Shown here piece by piece: positions 1 through 5,345 of a DNA stretch of 5,345 nt. The notes under the pieces are model-generated. The model did no database searches. It was not told the origin of the DNA and saw nothing but the letters and a program-made list of their open reading frames with translations. The stretch's first letter is position 1; each line of letters begins with the position of its first letter. The DNA comes from Acidobacteriaceae bacterium (GTDB taxonomy: Bacteria > Acidobacteriota > Terriglobia > Terriglobales > Acidobacteriaceae), in the NCBI GenBank assembly GCA_003162495.1, contig PMOF01000319.1:4150-9494 (forward strand), written 5' to 3'. The position numbers and the translations under genes were made by a program.

Positions 1-474
1 ATGCAGGTCTTCACCCCATAGCAGTGAGTTATGCCAGTGGTTATGCCCGTAGTCCTGATAAGCGTCCCACGCCGTGTTCGGCTCTGCCGCATCGTAGACG
101 CCGCTGCGATAGCCAGTCTGCTCGCCGGGACGAGGCGAGTCAGCAGCCACAAGGACGCTGCCCGGCTGCAGATAAAGGTGCACCTGGCTTTTGAGGTGAA
201 TGGAAAAACATAGATACGAGCCGGCCGGAAAGACCACGGTTCCGCCTTGGAGTGCCGCCGCTTCGATGGCGCGATTGACGGCATCTGTATCCAGCGCCTT
301 GCCATCGCCCGTCGCGCCGAATGTGCGCACATCGAAAATCTCGCGGTGGGCCGCGACTGCCGCATCGCTGTCCTGAGCCGAGCTCGCGAGAGCAACGCCG
401 GGAATCGCCGCCGCTGCCATGCCGAAACTCCCGGTGCGCAGAAAGTCGCGGCGCATTGCATTGAAATTTTTCAT
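1..474 (-). CDS. Tat-exported GH28-type glycoside hydrolase (polygalacturonase-like), N-terminal part, cut by window edge
   Basis: The visible 158 residues begin with a twin-arginine signal: R8-R9-D-F-L-R, then a small-residue hydrophobic stretch (about 16-30) ending in VALA-SS, a likely cleavage site near residue 30. The enzyme should therefore be exported folded. Residues 46-110 (FDVRTFGATGDGKALDTDAV...GGTVVFPAGSY...LYLQPGSVL) are the first coils of a pectate-lyase-type right-handed beta-helix, as at the N-terminus of GH28 polygalacturonases. A later segment, YQDYGHNHWHNSLLWGED (about 139-156), fits bacterial GH28 homologues. The catalytic aspartates lie beyond the left edge, so activity and exact specificity (endo- or exo-polygalacturonase, or another beta-helix glycosidase) cannot be judged. 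The start at 474 is chosen for its ribosome binding site and complete Tat signal; a second in-frame ATG at 456 would also keep RR. The gene follows the aldo/keto reductase by 32 bp and is probably co-transcribed with it. Family call is firm at superfamily level, likely at GH28 level. Confidence 0.85.
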   Translation of the reverse strand, partial: MKNFNAMRRDFLRTGSFGMAAAAIPGVALASSAQDSDAAVAAHREIFDVRTFGATGDGKALDTDAVNRAIEAAALQGGTVVFPAGSYLCFSIHLKSQVHLYLQPGSVLVAADSPRPGEQTGYRSGVYDAAEPNTAWDAYQDYGHNHWHNSLLWGEDLH

Positions 475-483
475 CGGGTCATT

Positions 484-489
484 CTCCCT
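484..489 (-). promoter_or_regulatory. Ribosome binding site of the GH28-type gene
   Basis: The minus strand reads AGGGAG, separated by 9 bases from the ATG at 474-472. It sits in the 32-bp gap after the reductase stop codon. This supports the first of the two possible ATG starts and independent initiation within a shared transcript. Confidence 0.7.
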
Positions 490-506
490 GGTGCGCGCCG
501 CGCATC

Positions 507-1535
507 TTACGGCGGCGTAATCGTTCCGTCGATGTCCCACAGATCTTCCCAGCTTTGCACGTCCTTCCACAGGAAAACCTGCCCTTTGATCAACCGGCAG
601 TTGCGATCGATTCCGGCAATCTCGCGCATTTCTTCGTCGCTCAGCAGGTCGCCCGCAGCTCCCTGCAAATTGGCGAGATAGTTGCGCGCGTTCACTGAAA
701 ACGGAATCGGCGTCTGCCCGCGCTTCACTGCCCATTGAATGCAGACAACTGCGGGATCAATTCCATGCCGCGCGGCAATCTTCACGATGACCGGATCCTC
801 GGTGGGCGCGGTGTCTTCAGGCGTGCGGTCGCGCGCCGGGCGGCCCGGCGAACCGATGGGGCTGAAGCCGATGGCCTGCATGCCGTTCTCCGCCACAAAC
901 TGAAACAGTTCGAGCTGCTGAAAATGCGGATGCAGTTCCATCTCATTCACCGCCGGCTTGATTCGCGCGTCTCGCAGCACCAGCTTCAGCTTGGGAATGG
1001 TCATGTTGGAGGTGCCGATATGCCGCGTCAACCCCAGGTCCACCAGCTCTTCCATCTTGCGCCAAGTCTTCATGTAGTGGTCGTGGATGTAGGGCCGTGC
1101 GTCGGCGCTGCGGGAGCTCACATCGCAGCCCGGCGGATGGAAGTTAGGAAAAGGCCAGTGCACAAGATACAAGTCGAGATAGTCAACGCGAAGGTCGTCA
1201 ATCGATTTGCGGCACGATGCGATTACATCCTGCTCGCCGTGTTTGTCGTTCCACAACTTTGATGTGATCCACAGATCCTCGCGCCGCACTCCTCCTCGAA
1301 CAATCTGCTCCAACGAGGCGCCCACGGCATCTTCATTGCCATACACCGAGGCGCAATCAAAATGCCGGTAACCCACCGCGGCCGCGCCCTTGACCGCCTC
1401 GGCAATCTGGCGCGGCGAAACATGATCGGAGCCGAAGGTGCCCAGTCCGATGGCCGGCATGCTGGCCCCGGTGTTCAACTTCCTTTGTGGAATCGCTTTC
1501 GGATCGACAGCTCCGGAGCCTGACTCGCTGCCCAT
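507..1535 (-). CDS. Aldo/keto reductase (AKR superfamily)
   Basis: A complete 342-residue cytosolic NAD(P)H-dependent oxidoreductase of the aldo/keto reductase superfamily, which reduces aldehydes, aldoses or ketones on an (alpha/beta)8 barrel. The N-terminal signature is MPAIGLGTFG (26-35). The full catalytic tetrad is visible: D60 and Y65 in GYRHFDCASVYGNE, K93 in ITSKLWND, and H126 in LYLVHWPF. Further barrel motifs are GTSNM (174-178), NEMELHPHFQQLEL (197-210) and GFSPIGSP (223-230). The usual IPKS cofactor-phosphate motif reads IPFS (277-280), so coenzyme preference is uncertain. The C-terminus (NCRLIKGQVFLWKDVQSWEDLWD) is long and characteristic of a subgroup I recall from environmental bacteria. 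The ATG at 1535 has AGG six bases upstream; the first 15 residues are poorly conserved linker. Location just upstream of a GH28-type gene suggests a sugar or uronic acid substrate, but the substrate cannot be read from sequence. Confidence 0.93.
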   Translation of the reverse strand: MGSESGSGAVDPKAIPQRKLNTGASMPAIGLGTFGSDHVSPRQIAEAVKGAAAVGYRHFDCASVYGNEDAVGASLEQIVRGGVRREDLWITSKLWNDKHGEQDVIASCRKSIDDLRVDYLDLYLVHWPFPNFHPPGCDVSSRSADARPYIHDHYMKTWRKMEELVDLGLTRHIGTSNMTIPKLKLVLRDARIKPAVNEMELHPHFQQLELFQFVAENGMQAIGFSPIGSPGRPARDRTPEDTAPTEDPVIVKIAARHGIDPAVVCIQWAVKRGQTPIPFSVNARNYLANLQGAAGDLLSDEEMREIAGIDRNCRLIKGQVFLWKDVQSWEDLWDIDGTITPP

Positions 1536-1653
1536 GTTTAACCTGGCTTCCTACAGTCAAATTGGCGATGTGCACTGCGAGCCAAACACATCGGCGCGGC
1601 GGGCCGCCTTGAGGAAACAACGCCCGATTCTGCGCTCTGCCCGCGCAAACGCC
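1536..1653. other. 118-bp intergenic region between phosphatase and reductase genes
   Basis: This gap lies downstream of the phosphatase stop and upstream of the reductase ATG, both on the minus strand. It is the largest gap in the window and could hold the reductase promoter. I see no stem followed by a T-run, so no clear intrinsic terminator, and no pair of good -35/-10 boxes. A TTGACT (minus strand, 1560-1555) is too close to the ATG to serve as a -35 for this start. A 7-bp inverted repeat is listed separately. Confidence 0.5.
1566..1593. repeat. 7-bp inverted repeat upstream of the reductase gene
   Basis: CGATGTG at 1566-1572 and its exact reverse complement CACATCG at 1587-1593 are separated by 14 bases. 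The arm centres are 21 bp apart, about two helical turns, and the near arm ends 30 bases before the reductase ATG. It could be a bipartite operator or a hairpin in the 5' leader. A match of this size may also arise by chance in 118 bp, so function is only a possibility. Confidence 0.3.
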
Positions 1654-2397
1654 TCACGCCCCCGCGCGCACCAGCAGACAAGTGATGTTGTCGTGGCCGC
1701 CCGCTTTGTTGGCAGCAGTCACCAGGCGGGCGCACAGTTTGTCCAGCGGCAGATCGACGCCCAGCAGCGATTCAATCAGCGGATCGGAAAGCTCGCGGGT
1801 CAGCCCGTCGGAGCAGAGCATAAAAAGGTCGCCTGGTTCCGCTTCCAGCTCGAAAATATCCGGAGTCACTTTGTTCTGAGTGCCAAGCGCCCGGGTAATC
1901 ACGTTCCTGAGCGGCGAACGCAGCGCCTCGGGGCGCGTCATGCGGCCCAGCCGCACCTGCTCCTCCACTAGCGAGTGGTCCATCGTGAGCTGCCGCAGGC
2001 TGCGGCTGCGCAGCCGGTAGCAGCGGCTGTCGCCCACGTTGAGCACCCACACGCGGCTCTCCACCACCACCAGGCCCACCATCGTGGTGCCCATGCCGCT
2101 GAGCTTGTGGTTGCGCTGCGCGCGGGAGAAAATCGCCTGATTGGCCGCAAAAATGGCGTCCTCGGCCACCTGCGGCATCGGGGCCAACTCGCTCCCCGCG
2201 GGCGCGCTCAGCCGGCGCATCATCTCTTCCACAGCCAGCGAACTGGCAATCTCTCCAGCCGCCGCCCCGCCCATGCCGTCGCACACCACATAAACTCCGT
2301 GCTCGGCGGAGAATCCGAAGGCATCCTCGTTGGAAGGGCGCTTGCGTCCGCGGTCAGAAACCGCCGCAGCCGTGAAATGGACGACAGCCGTAGCCAA
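1654..2397 (-). CDS. PP2C-family Ser/Thr protein phosphatase (Stp1/PrpC type)
   Basis: A complete 247-residue metal-dependent protein phosphatase, the usual length for stand-alone bacterial Stp1/PrpC/PstP catalytic domains. It should remove phosphate from Ser/Thr in the cytosol, typically opposing Hanks-type kinases. The PP2C motifs occur in order: SDRGRKRPSNEDAFG (14-28), VVCDGMGGAAAGEIAS (37-52) with metal ligands D40 and G41, GMGTTMVGLVV (101-111), NVGDSRCYRLR (120-130), LTMDHSLVEEQVRLGRMT (137-154), LRNVITRALG (163-172), LFMLCSDGLTREL (191-203) with D197, and GGHDNIT (233-239) with D236. The set is intact, so an active enzyme is expected. No transmembrane or sensor domain is attached. Translation starts at TTG (2397-2395): the next Met follows the first metal-binding Asp and is too late, and a good ribosome site precedes TTG. 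It follows the secreted-protein gene by 66 bp. No kinase gene is visible in the window. Confidence 0.95.
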   Translation of the reverse strand: MATAVVHFTAAAVSDRGRKRPSNEDAFGFSAEHGVYVVCDGMGGAAAGEIASSLAVEEMMRRLSAPAGSELAPMPQVAEDAIFAANQAIFSRAQRNHKLSGMGTTMVGLVVVESRVWVLNVGDSRCYRLRSRSLRQLTMDHSLVEEQVRLGRMTRPEALRSPLRNVITRALGTQNKVTPDIFELEAEPGDLFMLCSDGLTRELSDPLIESLLGVDLPLDKLCARLVTAANKAGGHDNITCLLVRAGA

Positions 2398-2403
2398 GTA
2401 GAA

Positions 2404-2410
2404 CTCTCCC
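2404..2410 (-). promoter_or_regulatory. Ribosome binding site fixing a TTG start
   Basis: The minus strand reads GGGAGAG; its GGGAG core (2410-2406) is 8 bases from the TTG at 2397. No ATG or GTG in frame with the phosphatase fits this site, so it decides the rare TTG start. Confidence 0.7.
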
Positions 2411-2463
2411 GCTGCTCAGTTTACACGGGCTCGCTATGGCCGCGATACAGTGCCAAAAACAGA

Positions 2464-3825
2464 TCAATGCGCCTGCGGTTCCGGGGCAGCGCCTGCAACC
2501 GGTGCCGGCGCGGGCAGATCGAAGACCTGGATGGCCCCGGCATTGAGCACGGCCACCCGCCGGCCGGAGGGCGAGAGAGCCACATTGCCGCCCGCATCGA
2601 GCGCCGGGCTGGCTGAGGTCGCAAGCTCCATCTTGCCGTTGGCCGCATCGAAAACGAGCACCAGTTGTCCTTTAACGTCCTCCTGGCTCAGGGGCGAATA
2701 GGGGTTCACCGGGTGTGTGACGGCCAAAGCTTCCCGCGCCAGCCGGGAACCGTCCGCTGCCGTGATCACCAGCGGCCAGATCGTGTTGTTCGTGGTGAGG
2801 CCGTCCCATAGCCGGTGGCCGTCGGTTGACATCGCCACCAGCTTACCCGCGCCGGCGGGAACGCATCCCGTCGCCAGCACCTCCTGCTGCGACACAAAGT
2901 CGAAGGTGGGGGAGCAGGTCGACTCCACCCGCCCCAGCACTTTGCTCCCCCCGCCGAAATAATTCAGGTTCAGCATCCAATGCCCGCTGTTGGCGCGCAG
3001 GCCCTCAAGATATCCCTCGGCGTTGATGGGCAGATGAACCGTGGAGCGGGCGCGGCTGACCAGCATCACCTGCCCGGAATCCCGCCGCAGAATGCGCACC
3101 ACCACATCGGACGGGCCGACAGGCTGCGGCCCATCCGCATCCGCCGCGGCGGTGTCGGCGCTGCTTGCTTCCGCCGGCTTGGTTGCGGACGCCGCGGGTT
3201 CCAGGGAATTGGTCACCAGGAACTGCTGCGTGGGATCGAGCTCAAGCCAGAGCAGCGGTCCTGGAAACTGCAGCAGGGGTTTCAGTTCCAGCATGGCGTT
3301 GCCCTGCGTGATGCCGTCCCGGTCGCGCAGCAGAAAGTGGCCGTCCCTGAGCATCCACAGGTAGCGGGCATGGTCGTGCACCGTCCATAGCCCTTCAGCC
3401 TGGACCGTCCCCGCGGGCAGCAAGAGCACCAGCGCCCGAATCTGGTGTTCTTCGCTCTCCGCGTTCGATCCCGCCTCGCGGTGGATAAGGCCCGGCACGC
3501 GAAAGGTAAACAGCAGGTGGTCTTCGTCCAGGAAATCCAGCGAGGCCAGGCTCCAGCGCTGGCCCAGGTAGATGGGGCCGGGCGCACTGAAGCCCAGCGG
3601 CTCCGAGGGAATGGTCAATGCAGGCGGAACGGTGGGCTTGTCGGGAAGCCGGTCGGGAAGTGTGTGCTCTTTGCCGGGGCGGGATAGGTCGGGCCCAAAC
3701 GCAGCCTGCGCGTGCGCCCCCGGCAAGGCGCACAGTGGAACCGCGGCCAGCATCAGCCAAAAGCCTGCGCGTACCCAAACGCTTGCCCGCATCCAATCGC
3801 CCGCCTTTGGGAGCCGTTTTGCCAT
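2464..3825 (-). CDS. Secreted beta-propeller-like protein of unknown function
   Basis: A 453-residue protein with a Sec-type signal peptide: basic n-region, hydrophobic core near 19-34 (RAGFWLMLAAVPLCAL) and a c-region GAHAQA, cleavage around residue 39-41. The mature part shows repeated short beta-strand units of the kind found in propellers: LASLDFLDEDHLLFTFRVPGL (93-113), ARYLWMLRDGHFLLRDRDG (153-171), KLVAMSTDGHRLWDG (328-342) and VALSPSGRRVAVLNAGAIQVFDL (415-437). Two Cys, C304 and C321, could form a disulfide after export. An Ala/Pro/Asp-rich stretch at about 209-239 looks like a disordered insertion, and the tail after 438 is Ala/Pro-rich. No catalytic motif is recognised. No clear ribosome site precedes the ATG at 3825; an in-frame ATG at 3792 (residue 12) has AAAGG about 11-13 bases upstream and gives a more standard signal peptide, so the true start may be there. 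It resembles uncharacterised acidobacterial proteins from memory. It precedes the phosphatase gene in the same direction. Confidence 0.8.
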   Translation of the reverse strand: MAKRLPKAGDWMRASVWVRAGFWLMLAAVPLCALPGAHAQAAFGPDLSRPGKEHTLPDRLPDKPTVPPALTIPSEPLGFSAPGPIYLGQRWSLASLDFLDEDHLLFTFRVPGLIHREAGSNAESEEHQIRALVLLLPAGTVQAEGLWTVHDHARYLWMLRDGHFLLRDRDGITQGNAMLELKPLLQFPGPLLWLELDPTQQFLVTNSLEPAASATKPAEASSADTAAADADGPQPVGPSDVVVRILRRDSGQVMLVSRARSTVHLPINAEGYLEGLRANSGHWMLNLNYFGGGSKVLGRVESTCSPTFDFVSQQEVLATGCVPAGAGKLVAMSTDGHRLWDGLTTNNTIWPLVITAADGSRLAREALAVTHPVNPYSPLSQEDVKGQLVLVFDAANGKMELATSASPALDAGGNVALSPSGRRVAVLNAGAIQVFDLPAPAPVAGAAPEPQAH

Positions 3826-3917
3826 CGAAGAGTATTTTCGCCGATGGAGCCGGTTTTGTGCAGTGTTGCTGCGCGCTCATGGGTGTGCGCCAGGTCGTGT
3901 GCGACATTAAAAGAGCG
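3826..3917. promoter_or_regulatory. Divergent intergenic region, presumed to carry two opposing promoters
   Basis: The 92 bp separate the minus-strand secreted-protein gene from the plus-strand transporter gene, so at least one promoter per direction is expected here or just inside the neighbouring genes. Specific boxes are unconvincing: the minus strand has a TTTAAT (3911-3906) one base off TATAAT but without a good -35, and an AAAATACT near 3830 that would suit only the alternative downstream start at 3792. A tiny palindrome GTCG-tgtg-CGAC spans 3894-3905. Presence of promoters is inference from gene orientation. Confidence 0.35.
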
Positions 3918-4913
3918 ATGACAGTGCACTCGAAAAGCGGAGGGCGCGTTACCTTTCTAGGCTACGGCGCCTGCGCGCTGGCCGGCAGCCTGTGGGGCAC
4001 GGGTTTCTACTTCGGCAGGCTGGCGCTCAACGAGATGAGCGTGGAGCACATGGTGCTCTATCGCTTTTTGTTTGCTTCGCTGGGCATGTTGCCCTTGGTT
4101 TTTGCCAATCTGGGCCGCTTTCGCCTCACTGGCGGCGAAGTGCGCCTGCTGCTCATCGCCGCATCCTTCGGCATTCCCATTCAATTTTTGCTTCAATTCC
4201 ATGGCCTGGTTCTGACCACCGTGAGCCACGCCTCGCTCATGGTGGGTTCCATGCCGGTGTTGCTGGCCGCGGCCGCCGCGCTCTTTGCCCCCAGGGGATC
4301 AACCGAGGAGCGACTTGACTGGATCGGTTGGCTCGCCCTGGCCGGCTCCACGGTCGGCGCGGCGCTCATCGTGCTGGGCGGTCACCGCGGCCCGATCGCG
4401 CACGGCCAGCCCTCGCTGCTGGGCGACTTGATGGTCGTCGCCTCCCTCGTCACCGCCCTGGCCTGGGTCCTGCTCAGCAAAAAGCTGATGGAGACTCACA
4501 GCCCGCCGGTGGTCACCGCCTACACCATCCTCGCCGGAACCGTCATGCTGGCCGTTCTCATCCTCGGTCCCTGGCTGCTGAGCCCCCTCACCCATCACAC
4601 CTTCCAGCCGCTGCCTTTCGCCCACGTAAGCCCCACCGCCTGGATTGCGCTGGCCATCAGCGGCCTGCTCTGCACCGCCACCACCACCCTGCTCTGGAAC
4701 TGGGGCATCCACCATGTGCCGGCCTCGCGCGCCGGGGTGTTCCTCAACATTGAGCCGGCGCTCGGCTCCCTGCTGGGCGTAAAGCTGCTCGGCGAACACC
4801 TTGGCCCGTACGCATGGTTGGGCGGCGCGCTCATCCTGGCGGCAGCCGTAACCCTCACCACGCGCGGCCACGAGCCCGGATCGGTCGCCCAGCCGGCCAT
4901 CATCCTGGAATAG
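3918..4913 (+). CDS. EamA/DMT-superfamily inner-membrane transporter (10 TM)
   Basis: A 331-residue multi-pass membrane protein of the drug/metabolite transporter superfamily, slightly longer than the usual 280-310. Two EamA repeats are visible. The first runs about 15-153, with the family-typical GSLWGTGFYFGRLAL (23-37), an RF-containing helix (49-61), a helix FGIPIQFLLQFHGLVLTTVSHASLMVGSMPVLLAAAAALF (84-123) and LAGSTVGAALIVLGG (141-155). The second runs about 167-314, with LLGDLMVVASLVTALAWVLLSKKLM (167-191), LLCTATTTLLWNWGIHHVPASRAGVFLNIEPALGSLLGVKLLGEHLGPYAWLGGALILAA (250-309). The ASRAGVFLNIEPALGSLLGVKLLGE segment is a hallmark of the family. Members export amino acids, metabolites or drugs, but the substrate cannot be inferred. 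The frame is open upstream to 3618, but that part is hydrophilic, antisense to the secreted-protein gene, and not transporter-like. I chose ATG 3918, which has only a weak AGAG just before it; ATG 3879 is an alternative. Confidence 0.93.
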   Translation: MTVHSKSGGRVTFLGYGACALAGSLWGTGFYFGRLALNEMSVEHMVLYRFLFASLGMLPLVFANLGRFRLTGGEVRLLLIAASFGIPIQFLLQFHGLVLTTVSHASLMVGSMPVLLAAAAALFAPRGSTEERLDWIGWLALAGSTVGAALIVLGGHRGPIAHGQPSLLGDLMVVASLVTALAWVLLSKKLMETHSPPVVTAYTILAGTVMLAVLILGPWLLSPLTHHTFQPLPFAHVSPTAWIALAISGLLCTATTTLLWNWGIHHVPASRAGVFLNIEPALGSLLGVKLLGEHLGPYAWLGGALILAAAVTLTTRGHEPGSVAQPAIILE

Positions 4914-4930
4914 CGCCGAGCGCTGGAATA
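4905..4930 (+). repeat. 8-bp direct repeat duplicating the transporter stop context
   Basis: CTGGAATA occurs at 4905-4912 and again at 4923-4930, 18 bases apart. The first copy encodes the last Leu-Glu plus TAG; the second, in the same frame, encodes Leu-Glu plus TAA. Between them, AGCGC-CGA-GCGCT (4912-4924) forms a perfect 5-bp stem with a 3-base loop. There is no following T-run, so it does not look like a terminator. Confidence 0.6.
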
Positions 4931-4941
4931 ACATCTCCTCC

Positions 4942-5345
4942 ATGGAAGACCGCGGCGCAACCGGTTCCGCCGGGCAGCACTCCACCGCCGCACACAGCAG
5001 GCGGCGCAACCTGCTTGAGCTGGCCATTGCCTATGGCCTGATCCTGATCGTCATCTGGACCCCTCGTCCCTGGCAAAGATGGCTCTGGTGGTTCGCCGCC
5101 GCCTCCGTGGTGGTGATCACCTGCATCTCGTTCGACGGCCTGAACGCCATGGGCCTGCGCGCGGCAAATTTTTTCCGTTCGTTGTGGGTGGTGGGCGCGG
5201 CATTGCTCGTCGCCGCACTGGCCATCTTTCTGGCCGCGTCGCTTCACACATTGCGTCTGCCCGTTAGCCCGGTCTCATTCATTAAGACCTATTGGGCCTA
5301 TTCGCTCTGGGCTGCCGTCCAACAGTTCCTGCTGCAGTGCTTCTT
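4942..5345 (+). CDS. Multi-pass membrane protein, probably CPBP/CAAX-type intramembrane protease family, N-terminal part cut by window edge
   Basis: The reading frame is open from ATG 4942 to the right edge, giving 134 complete codons. After a hydrophilic, Arg-ending start (residues 1-23, HSRRRN), hydrophobic segments lie at about 24-39 (LLELAIAYGLILIVIW), 47-63 (WLWWFAAASVVVITCIS) and 81-100 (LWVVGAALLVAALAIFLAAS). A D-G-L-N-A-M-G-L-R turn (65-73) and SLWVVGAALL are like the region before the protease core in CPBP proteins (Abi/CAAX family), which act as membrane zinc-type proteases or, in some cases, have no shown activity. The last visible segment, WAYSLWAAVQQFLLQCF (118-134), resembles the start of the core, but no EExxxR motif is seen before the edge. 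The gene starts 28 bp after the transporter stop, so co-transcription is likely. The ribosome site is poor: only GGAA about 13 bases upstream. The membrane-protein call is firm; the family call is from recalled similarity. Confidence 0.6.
   Translation, partial: MEDRGATGSAGQHSTAAHSRRRNLLELAIAYGLILIVIWTPRPWQRWLWWFAAASVVVITCISFDGLNAMGLRAANFFRSLWVVGAALLVAALAIFLAASLHTLRLPVSPVSFIKTYWAYSLWAAVQQFLLQCF

Noticed and set aside
1555..1560. TTGACT on the minus strand as a -35 box for the reductase
   Set aside because: It lies only about 20 bases before the ATG, so the matching -10 would fall at or inside the start codon.
1621..1653. Stem TTTGCGC/GCGCAGA just after the phosphatase stop as an intrinsic terminator
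   Set aside because: The stem is short with a wobble pair and is not followed by a T-run on the minus strand.
1975..2616. A 213-codon plus-strand open frame antisense to the phosphatase
   Set aside because: It is His/Ala/Arg-rich and lies over intact PP2C motifs on the opposite strand.
3395..3907. A 170-codon minus-strand open frame overlapping the start of the secreted-protein gene
   Set aside because: Its product is Arg/Pro/Ala-rich low-complexity with no family features, typical of an alternate frame in GC-rich coding DNA; the other frame has a signal peptide and propeller-like units.
3618..3917. Upstream extension of the transporter reading frame by 100 codons
   Set aside because: The extra residues are Arg/Pro-rich and antisense to the well-supported secreted-protein gene; the transporter's first helix begins just after the ATG at 3918.
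4299..5027. A 242-codon minus-strand open frame antisense to the transporter
   Set aside because: The translation is Gly/Glu/Gln/Ala-rich without domain structure, and the plus strand codes a clear EamA protein here.
1..5345. Defence system, mobile element, CRISPR array or RNA gene
   Set aside because: No repeats of array type, transposase or integrase motifs, tRNA cloverleaf or rRNA-like stretch is seen; all long stretches are accounted for by six ordinary protein genes.

Overview
This is a GC-rich window (roughly 60% G+C by eye) of ordinary, densely coding bacterial chromosome. The protein styles suggest an Acidobacteriota (Terriglobia-type) genome. The clues are a Tat-exported GH28-type glycosidase, an aldo/keto reductase with the 'NCRLIKGQVFLW...WEDLWD' C-terminus, a secreted propeller-like protein of a kind I associate with that phylum, and a CPBP-like membrane protein. 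This taxonomic call is inference from recalled family style; no rRNA or other marker gene is present.

Layout: a divergent intergenic region at 3826-3917 splits the window. To its left, four genes lie on the minus strand. In transcription order they are a secreted propeller-like protein of unknown function (3825-2464), a PP2C-family Ser/Thr protein phosphatase starting at TTG (2397-1654), an aldo/keto reductase (1535-507), and the N-terminal 158 residues of a Tat-exported GH28-type polygalacturonase-like enzyme that runs off the left edge (474-1). To its right, two genes lie on the plus strand: an EamA/DMT-family membrane transporter (3918-4913) and the N-terminal part of a multi-pass membrane protein resembling CPBP/CAAX-type intramembrane proteases, cut by the right edge (4942-5345).

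Functional grouping: the reductase and the GH28-type gene are 32 bp apart, so they are probably co-transcribed and may act together on a plant-polysaccharide-derived sugar or uronate. The propeller-like gene and the phosphatase are 66 bp apart and may form a second unit. The 118-bp gap between phosphatase and reductase is large enough for a separate promoter and contains a 7-bp inverted repeat. The transporter and CPBP-like gene are 28 bp apart, joined by a small direct repeat that places a second in-frame stop after the transporter.

I saw no RNA gene, mobile element, CRISPR array, toxin-antitoxin pair or recognisable defence system, and no convincing undescribed system. The points most worth a second look are the changed cofactor motif in the reductase, the non-canonical glutamine-rich segment where a CPBP catalytic motif could lie, and the uncharacterised secreted protein next to the phosphatase.
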